Below, in pieces: positions 6,180 through 10,371 of a stretch of 10,371 bases of DNA. Under the pieces are notes generated by a model, which worked only from the letters and a program-made list of their open reading frames with translations, did not search any database and had not been told where the DNA came from. Each line of letters begins with the position of its first letter. The first letter of the stretch is position 1. The stretch comes from Leptolyngbya sp. SIO4C5 (GTDB lineage: Bacteria > Cyanobacteriota > Cyanobacteriia > Phormidesmidales > Phormidesmidaceae), in contig JAAHIC010000095.1 in the NCBI GenBank assembly GCA_010671965.1, positions 1-10,371 on the forward strand, read 5' to 3'. Both the position numbers and the translations under genes were made by a program.

Positions 6180-7010
6180 ATGCCGACAATTCAGTCTAAT
6201 ATTCACCTGCTGCGGCTGACCTCTATCCGTCCTCATTTGCCTGTGCTTTTGTTTCTACCCGGTATGGACGGGACAGATGTTTCATTGCGACCCCAGCTAG
6301 CCGATCTGCAGCTCTACTTCGATGTTTACTGCCTGATGATTCCGCCGGATGACGACTCAGACTGGGTGACCCTGGCCCGGACTGCAGCGGCGGCTCTCAG
6401 CCAAAAGCATATTTCTGGCCGCTCTGTCTATCTGTGCGGTGAGTCTTTTGGGGGCTGCTTGGCGCTACAGATTGCAGCTACCTATCCGCAAATATTTCAC
6501 CACCTGATTTTGATTAACCCCGCTTCCTCCTTTGGCCAGCACTTTTGGATGGGTTGGGGGGCCGACCTGCTACCGGCGCTGCCCTACTATCTGTATTACG
6601 TCTCAGCCTTCGGGTTACTTCCTTTTCTCGCTGCCTTTGATCGCATTGAGATTCATCACTGCCAGGCTTTGCTGACTGCGATGCAGGCCGTGACCCAGAA
6701 AAGCGCTCGTGGACGGTTGAGGCTGCTCAGTTTGTTCAAACCCGACTGGGTCCGGTTGAGGCAGCTCAGACAGCCAACGCTGATTGTAGCTAGCCGCGCC
6801 GATCGGCTCTTACCCTCAGTGGCAGAAGCGGAAAAACTGCAGCAGGCGATCGCTCAGGCCCAGATTTCACTTTTGCCGAACAGCGGCCATGTTTGTTTGC
6901 TAGAAAGGCAGGTAAAGCTAATTGATATTTTACAAACCCGCAAATTCGTTCCAGATCAGGCATTTAGCACTTTGGATGCGAGGTATGATGAAACCTATAA
7001 AACAATTTAA
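6180..7010 (+). CDS. Alpha/beta hydrolase, 276 aa (PES hydrolase-domain-like)
   Basis: Serine hydrolase of the alpha/beta fold. LLFLPGMDGT (residues 23-32) supplies the oxyanion-hole loop after strand 3, the nucleophile elbow is GESFGG (87-92, S89), the acid is probably D208 in ASRADRLLP, and the base H237 in NSGHVCLLE. The full triad argues for a live enzyme. Residues ~120-160 form a hydrophobic cap (PALPYYLYYVSAFGLLPFL) that may hold a lipid substrate. FLPGMDGT plus FDVYCLMIP resembles the hydrolase half of plant phytyl ester synthases, whose other half is an LPLAT domain like the upstream gene product. The frame is open back to 6003, but that part overlaps the acyltransferase gene in another frame; ATG 6180 starts the fold properly. 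The Shine-Dalgarno sequence is weak, consistent with reading as the second gene of an operon. Substrate unknown. Confidence 0.8.
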   Translation: MPTIQSNIHLLRLTSIRPHLPVLLFLPGMDGTDVSLRPQLADLQLYFDVYCLMIPPDDDSDWVTLARTAAAALSQKHISGRSVYLCGESFGGCLALQIAATYPQIFHHLILINPASSFGQHFWMGWGADLLPALPYYLYYVSAFGLLPFLAAFDRIEIHHCQALLTAMQAVTQKSARGRLRLLSLFKPDWVRLRQLRQPTLIVASRADRLLPSVAEAEKLQQAIAQAQISLLPNSGHVCLLERQVKLIDILQTRKFVPDQAFSTLDARYDETYKTI

Positions 7011-7022
7011 ACAGCCAGATCT

Positions 7023-7052
7023 TTGTCAAATTGCTTCACACTTTGTTACAAA
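7023..7052 (+). promoter_or_regulatory. Possible promoter for the DUF2993 gene
   Basis: TTGTCA at 7023-7028 (5 of 6 to TTGACA), 18 bases, then TACAAA at 7047-7052 (4 of 6 to TATAAT), in the 73-base gap after the hydrolase gene. It would allow the DUF2993 and ExbB-type genes to be transcribed separately. No terminator is visible in the gap, so read-through is equally possible. Confidence 0.33.
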
Positions 7053-7083
7053 TAGGGTGGTACATCCATAGGTCTCGTAAAGG

Positions 7084-7878
7084 ATGCTTGGCGGTTTGAC
7101 CGGGTTCAAACAATCTCCTAATGCTGACTTCGGCGAACGGATGCTCAATTCCGTCGCCAGCCAGTCCATTCGTCACTTGTTTACATCTAGTGAGCAGGTA
7201 GAGGTAGAAATTCGCTGCTCTCCGGCGAGCAAGATGCTGCAGGGCAGCATTGATAGCTTCAAGATGCAGGGTAAAGGATTGGTGATTCGGCGTGAGTTTG
7301 AAACGAAGGAAATGTCTTTCGAGACTGACGCGGTGGCAATCGACGTTGGGGCACTGCTGGGGGGCAAAATTCGCCTGCGGCAGCCTACCCAGGCGATCGC
7401 TCAGGTGGTGCTATCTGAAGCAGCTATCAATAAGGCCTTTGAGGCTGAGCTGGTACAAAAGCGCCTCACCAACGTCACCCATGAAGAGCTAACGAATCTG
7501 TCAGGGGGGGAACCTATTTCCTTTCGAGACGTACGGCTAAAGCTAAAGCCCAACCAGCGGGTAGAGATTTGGGCCGTTACTGATTTGCCTAATCGTCAGG
7601 ATGTTCCTATCAGCCTGTCGGCTCAGGTGACAGTCGAGAAGCGACGGCGGATTCAGTTTGAGGATGCTCAGTTTGAACCGGATAATGTGCCTGATGATGT
7701 TCAGGGACTCTCTAAGGTTCTAACTCAGGGATTCGTGAAGGTGCTCAACGGTATGGTAGATTTAGAGCGCTTCAATTTAGATGGGGTGATGCTACGGGTT
7801 AACCGTTTGGAAACAAAAGGAACGGATCTAGTCTTCAGCGGTTACGCTCAGATTGAGCATTTCCCTGGCACTCAATAA
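7084..7878 (+). CDS. DUF2993 (LmeA-like) domain protein, 264 aa
   Basis: Cyanobacterial DUF2993 protein. This family is related to mycobacterial LmeA, a phospholipid-binding envelope protein. Recognisable pieces are GLTGFKQ (4-10), DFGERMLNSVASQSIRHLF (15-33), GSIDSFKMQGKGLVIRR (54-70), MSFETDAVAIDVGALL (77-92) and QPTQAIAQVVLSE (100-112). The protein alternates strands and helices, in keeping with a lipid-holding fold. No signal peptide or membrane helix is visible, so it may be cytoplasmic or peripheral in spite of the family link to the envelope. ATG 7084 gives the usual N-terminus; AAAGG lies immediately before it, too close for an ideal ribosome-binding site, so M20 (7141) is a weaker alternative. 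The ExbB-type gene begins 17 bases after the stop. Family is clear; molecular function is inferred only. Confidence 0.82.
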   Translation: MLGGLTGFKQSPNADFGERMLNSVASQSIRHLFTSSEQVEVEIRCSPASKMLQGSIDSFKMQGKGLVIRREFETKEMSFETDAVAIDVGALLGGKIRLRQPTQAIAQVVLSEAAINKAFEAELVQKRLTNVTHEELTNLSGGEPISFRDVRLKLKPNQRVEIWAVTDLPNRQDVPISLSAQVTVEKRRRIQFEDAQFEPDNVPDDVQGLSKVLTQGFVKVLNGMVDLERFNLDGVMLRVNRLETKGTDLVFSGYAQIEHFPGTQ

Positions 7879-7895
7879 TCTCTCGGCATCTATCT

Positions 7896-8561
7896 ATGCC
7901 CTTGCTTCGGCTTTTTACCCTAGGTGGGGTCGTTATCTGGCCCTTACTGGGCTTCTCTCTGCTAGCCACCGTGCTGATTTTGGAGCGCTGCTGGTTTTGG
8001 TGGAAGCTGCTGCAGCGTCAGGAGCCAGTCATTACAGCGGTGTTGAAAGCCTATACCAGCAATCCCCAGGTGGCCCTGACCAAGCTGAAGCAGAATCTGG
8101 ATTTGCCTTTGGTGCGTATTTTTTTAGCGGCCCTTAGCCTGGGGCAGGCCACACCGGAGGAGTTTCGCCTAGCTCTGGAAACAGCCGCCCAGGCAGAGTT
8201 GCCCTTGCTGAAGCGGTTCAACACTGTTTTTGACACGATTATTGGCGTCGCGCCCCTGCTGGGACTGTTGGGGACGGTCCTGGGACTCATTGAAGCCTTT
8301 GCCTCTTTACGACTGGGTGATGTAGGCGGCGTTGAGTCCGTAGGGGTGACGGCGGGAATTGGGGAAGCGCTGATTTCTACGGCTGCAGGGCTAATTGTGG
8401 CGATCGCAACGCTGTTATTTGCCAACCTTTTTCAGGGACTTTATCGGCGGCAGCGAGCTTTTATGCAAGAGGCGGGCGGGCGCTTAGAAATTCTGCACCG
8501 CCGTCTCTATCGCCAGCAGCTACAGCCACCCAGAGACCAGTATGGGGGAACTGTCCGGTAG
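7896..8561 (+). CDS. MotA/TolQ/ExbB-family proton channel protein, 221 aa
   Basis: Inner-membrane protein of the ExbB/TolQ family, which with an ExbD/TolR partner converts proton flow into work on the envelope. There are three membrane segments: ~10-28 (GGVVIWPLLGFSLLATVLI), ~112-133 and ~155-178. The family signature surrounds segments two and three: FDTIIGVAPLLGLLGTVLG (112-130) and GIGEALISTAAGLIVAI (154-170). The cytoplasmic loop (~30-110) and a short basic tail are of normal size. The ATG at 7896 starts just before the first helix; no clear Shine-Dalgarno sequence is seen, which fits coupling to the DUF2993 gene 17 bases upstream. An ExbD gene usually follows; here the next gene is an oppositely oriented regulator 28 bases on. 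Its partner must be elsewhere, or it has been lost. Confidence 0.86.
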   Translation: MPLLRLFTLGGVVIWPLLGFSLLATVLILERCWFWWKLLQRQEPVITAVLKAYTSNPQVALTKLKQNLDLPLVRIFLAALSLGQATPEEFRLALETAAQAELPLLKRFNTVFDTIIGVAPLLGLLGTVLGLIEAFASLRLGDVGGVESVGVTAGIGEALISTAAGLIVAIATLLFANLFQGLYRRQRAFMQEAGGRLEILHRRLYRQQLQPPRDQYGGTVR

Positions 8562-8589
8562 ATCAATCTGGAGCCGGCATGGCCCGTGC

Positions 8590-9270
8590 TTACGGTGACG
8601 GCAATTCTTTGACGACCCTGACCTTACTGGCCTTTAAATGAGAGGTGATGGCGGCAACCGCTGTTTGCACATCCTGCTGGGCGATCGCCTGGTAGATTTC
8701 TTGATGCTCTTGTCGTACCTCTAGAACGCTGGGATTTTGCCGGGTCGTCTGCTGGCGCAGCAGCATCATTTTGCTGAAGACCTGTTCTAGGAGTGATACC
8801 AGACAGCGATTACCGGAGCTTTCGGCAATCAGGTGATGAAAGCGGTAGTCTAGCGCTAAAAGCTGCTGGCCTAAGTGACCGGCAGGCGATCGCTTGGCCC
8901 AGGTTTCTGCCTGCTCCACGCATTGGGCGAGGGCTGCTAGCTGGGTGGGGTTGGCCTGCTGGCAGGCTTCTGTCACAGAAAGCGTTTCTAGCGCGATGCG
9001 GCAGTTGTAAAGCTGTATAGCCTCTGTCGCTGAAACCGTCGCTACCCGCAGCCAGCCATTGGCATCAGCCGTGACCAGTTCTTCCTGCTGGAGCTGACGC
9101 AGGGCCTCACGGATGGGAGTTCGGCTGACCTGAAACTGCTGAGCGATTTGAGTTTCAATCAGGCGATCGCCGGGGGTTAGGGCCCCGCTCAAAATACTTT
9201 CGCGCAGCGCTTCATAGGTCTGAGCATAGAGAGATTTGCGGCGCTGCAGAGATTTAGCTAGCGGCCCCAA
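8590..9270 (-). CDS. GntR-family transcriptional regulator, FCD subfamily, 226 aa
   Basis: DNA-binding regulator of the FadR-type GntR branch. The N-terminal winged helix-turn-helix (residues ~12-76) includes LYAQTYEALRESILSGALTPG as two stretches, then ETQIAQQFQVSRTPIREALR, the classic recognition helix. The C-terminal FCD helical domain (~83-215) has the metal-site set D141 and H145 in DYRFHHLI, H189 in QEHQEIY and H211 in SHLKA, so it probably binds a metal ion and a small carboxylate ligand. The start is TTG at 9268-9270: no ATG lies between it and an in-frame TGA a few codons upstream, and AGGGAG stands at 9279-9284. It is divergent from the dienelactone-hydrolase-family gene, a common arrangement of regulator and target, and convergent with the ExbB-type gene. 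The ligand cannot be predicted. Confidence 0.86.
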   Translation of the reverse strand: MGPLAKSLQRRKSLYAQTYEALRESILSGALTPGDRLIETQIAQQFQVSRTPIREALRQLQQEELVTADANGWLRVATVSATEAIQLYNCRIALETLSVTEACQQANPTQLAALAQCVEQAETWAKRSPAGHLGQQLLALDYRFHHLIAESSGNRCLVSLLEQVFSKMMLLRQQTTRQNPSVLEVRQEHQEIYQAIAQQDVQTAVAAITSHLKASKVRVVKELPSP

Positions 9271-9278
9271 AGCGTTGG

Positions 9279-9284
9279 CTCCCT
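9279..9284 (-). promoter_or_regulatory. Ribosome-binding site that fixes the TTG start of the GntR gene
   Basis: AGGGAG on the minus strand lies eight bases before the TTG at 9268-9270. The in-frame TGA just beyond it leaves no alternative upstream start. Confidence 0.6.
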
Positions 9285-9325
9285 GAAAGAATCAAGCATA
9301 AAAATAGTTGGAACAGATTTTTGTT

Positions 9326-9335
9326 CTGTATACAG
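9326..9335. promoter_or_regulatory. CTGTATACAG palindrome, probable GntR/FCD operator
   Basis: A perfect 10-base palindrome in the 273-base gap between the divergent regulator and hydrolase genes, 56 bases upstream of the regulator start. FCD-type GntR proteins commonly bind short palindromes with a TGTATACA-like core. TATACA is followed eight bases later by GATACAA (9337-9342 region), a possible second half-site. GAACA (9311-9315) and TGTTC (9322-9326) form a further small inverted repeat beside it. A possible minus-strand -10, TATGCT, lies at 9295-9300. Binding by the neighbouring regulator is inferred. Confidence 0.45.
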
Positions 9336-9543
9336 GATACAAGGTAGACGCAGGGTTCGCTAAATTCGGTTGTGATGTTTTGGCCTCAAACGGCTGTGGC
9401 TCGGGGTTTCGTGCCGTCGCCGGAGTCGGCAATTTTAGGTTGGAGCTAGGGTTTGCCAATGAGGGAGGATTTCAGTTTTGTTCTTTGCTAAGACAATAGT
9501 TTTAGATCAAGTGCAGTAGTTTATTGCTGACAAAGGTACTTTA

Positions 9544-10284
9544 ATGGCAACTCTCAACATCAAAACGGCGACTGTCGAAACTGACAGCGGTGACATCAAA
9601 ATTCCAGCTTATCTAGCTCAGCCGGTCGAAGCGGGCGCGTTTCCCGTCGTGGTGGTGATCCAGGAAATTTTTGGCGTCAATGCCCATATTCGCGATGTGA
9701 CTGAGCGCGTTGCGAAAGAAGGCTACGTAGCGATCGCCCCCCACATTTACCATCGCCAGATTCCCAATTTTGAAGTTGGCTACAGCGATGAGGACTTGGT
9801 GCTAGGACGCAAATATAAAAATGGCACTGAGGCTGATGAGCTGCTGCGAGATATCCAAGGGGCGATCGCGTACGCTAGAACTCTGGAGAATGCCAAGCCG
9901 GGAGGCGTCGGCTGTATTGGCTTTTGCTTTGGCGGACATGTCACCTATCTGGCAGCCACGCTGGCAGACGTGATAGCCGCTGCCGACTTTTACGGGGCGG
10001 GTGTGACAACGATGCAGCCGGGGCGAGAGCAGCCTACCTTGACCCTGACGCCCCAGATTAGCGGCACGCTCTACGGCTTTTTCGGTACCGAAGACCCGCT
10101 GATTCCGAATGAGCAGGTAGATCAGATCGAGGCGGCTCTAGAGCAGCACCAAATTCCGCACAAAATTTTTCGCTATCAGGGAGCAACACACGGCTTCTTT
10201 TGCGATCGCCGTGATAGCTATGATCCTCAGGCGGCAGCAGATGCCTGGGAAAAAGTTAAAACTTTCTTCAGCGAAAAGCTGTAG
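9544..10284 (+). CDS. Dienelactone hydrolase family protein, 246 aa
   Basis: Alpha/beta hydrolase of the dienelactone hydrolase (DLH) family, cytoplasmic, cleaving lactones or related small esters. Catalytic parts are visible in order: E41 in VIQEIFGVN (38-46), the nucleophile Cys128 in GFCFGG (126-131), D184 in GTEDPLIP (181-188) and H216 in ATHGFF (214-219). Cysteine in place of serine at the elbow is the DLH hallmark. Length is the family's usual ~240-250 residues and there is no signal peptide. ATG 9544 has AAGG at 9533-9536, seven bases upstream. The divergent GntR/FCD regulator may control it. In cyanobacteria such genes are usually annotated as carboxymethylenebutenolidase, but a true chloroaromatic pathway is not shown here, so the natural substrate is open. 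It ends 15 bases before an intrinsic terminator. Confidence 0.9.
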   Translation: MATLNIKTATVETDSGDIKIPAYLAQPVEAGAFPVVVVIQEIFGVNAHIRDVTERVAKEGYVAIAPHIYHRQIPNFEVGYSDEDLVLGRKYKNGTEADELLRDIQGAIAYARTLENAKPGGVGCIGFCFGGHVTYLAATLADVIAAADFYGAGVTTMQPGREQPTLTLTPQISGTLYGFFGTEDPLIPNEQVDQIEAALEQHQIPHKIFRYQGATHGFFCDRRDSYDPQAAADAWEKVKTFFSEKL

Positions 10285-10371
10285 ACCCTAAAATTAGGCA
10301 AAAAAAAGGAGAGCTGCTCGCGGCTCTCCTTTTTTTTGCCTAATTTTAGGGTCTACAGCTTTTCGCTGAAG
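10266..10371. repeat. Perfect inverted repeat, 49-base arms, 8-base spacer, reaching the window edge
   Basis: Arm 10266-10314 is the exact reverse complement of arm 10323-10371, without mismatch, around spacer TGCTCGCG. The arm contains the last codons and stop of the DLH-family gene (10266-10284), a 15-base spacer, the A run and the terminator stem. The right arm thus begins a backward copy of the hydrolase gene end. A terminator alone would explain the central ~15 base pairs but not the mirrored coding sequence. The repeat may extend beyond the window. Confidence 0.93.
10300..10337 (+). terminator. Intrinsic terminator after the DLH-family gene
   Basis: Stem GGAGAGC (10308-10314) and GCTCTCC (10323-10329) around TGCTCGCG, followed by eight T (10330-10337) and preceded by eight A (10300-10307). 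The symmetric A and T runs would let it work in both directions. It lies just after the hydrolase stop. Its downstream flank may not be genuine, because the surrounding palindrome continues to the window edge. Confidence 0.82.

Noticed and set aside
8579..8641. 20-codon plus-strand frame after the ExbB-type gene, checked as an ExbD start
   Set aside because: It overlaps the end of the GntR gene and its product has no ExbD membrane helix or conserved aspartate.
9308..9499. 63-codon plus-strand frame starting with TTG in the gap between the GntR and DLH-family genes
   Set aside because: It has no ribosome-binding site, its start overlaps the probable operator region, and the glycine- and phenylalanine-rich product has no domain-like pattern. 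It is more likely chance.
728..10208. About 18 GCGATCGC octamers across the window
   Set aside because: HIP1 abundance is a well-known cyanobacterial genome feature; it is used for taxonomy but is not a local element.

Overview
The window looks like cyanobacterial chromosomal DNA. The octamer GCGATCGC (HIP1, characteristic of many cyanobacteria) occurs about 18 times by eye. Several gene families are also cyanobacterial in style: a LabA-like NYN protein, a long LptC, a DUF2993 protein, and a GHIGCGKST ATPase with a TPR-type partner. GC content is moderate. No species can be named. There is no rRNA, tRNA, CRISPR array or transposase.

Layout. (1) 1-961: a minus-strand TPR-type partner gene, cut by the window edge. 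At about 105-128 it runs into an unrelated plus-strand histidine-kinase fragment, so the first ~120 bases look like a rearrangement or chimeric join. (2) 954-2324: minus-strand P-loop ATPase, overlapping the partner gene by 8 bases. (3) 2501-2737: small unrecognised plus-strand gene, convergent with (4) 2744-3874 lptC and 3984-4613 a LabA-like NYN gene, both minus. (5) 4614-5395: a 780-base AT-rich region without a convincing gene, holding weak DnaA-box-like sequences, an unused perfect Shine-Dalgarno sequence and a helically phased direct repeat. (6) 5396-8561: plus-strand run of a PlsC-type acyltransferase, an alpha/beta hydrolase, a DUF2993 protein and an ExbB/TolQ-type protein. (7) 8590-9270 minus: GntR/FCD regulator, divergent from 9544-10284 plus: a dienelactone-hydrolase-family enzyme with an intrinsic terminator. 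(8) 10266-10371: a perfect inverted repeat that folds the terminator and the end of that gene back on themselves and stops exactly at the window edge.

How the genes may work together. Several products belong to the envelope or to lipid metabolism: LptC (LPS transport), the acyltransferase and hydrolase (acyl-lipid chemistry), DUF2993 (lipid-binding fold) and ExbB (inner-membrane energy transduction). The GntR/FCD regulator probably controls itself and perhaps the divergent hydrolase; a CTGTATACAG palindrome lies between them. The ATPase and its partner form a separate translationally coupled pair of unknown function.

Both ends show structures often seen at contig ends or chimeric joins (an antisense fusion on the left, a fold-back palindrome on the right). 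They should be confirmed in reads before being treated as biology.
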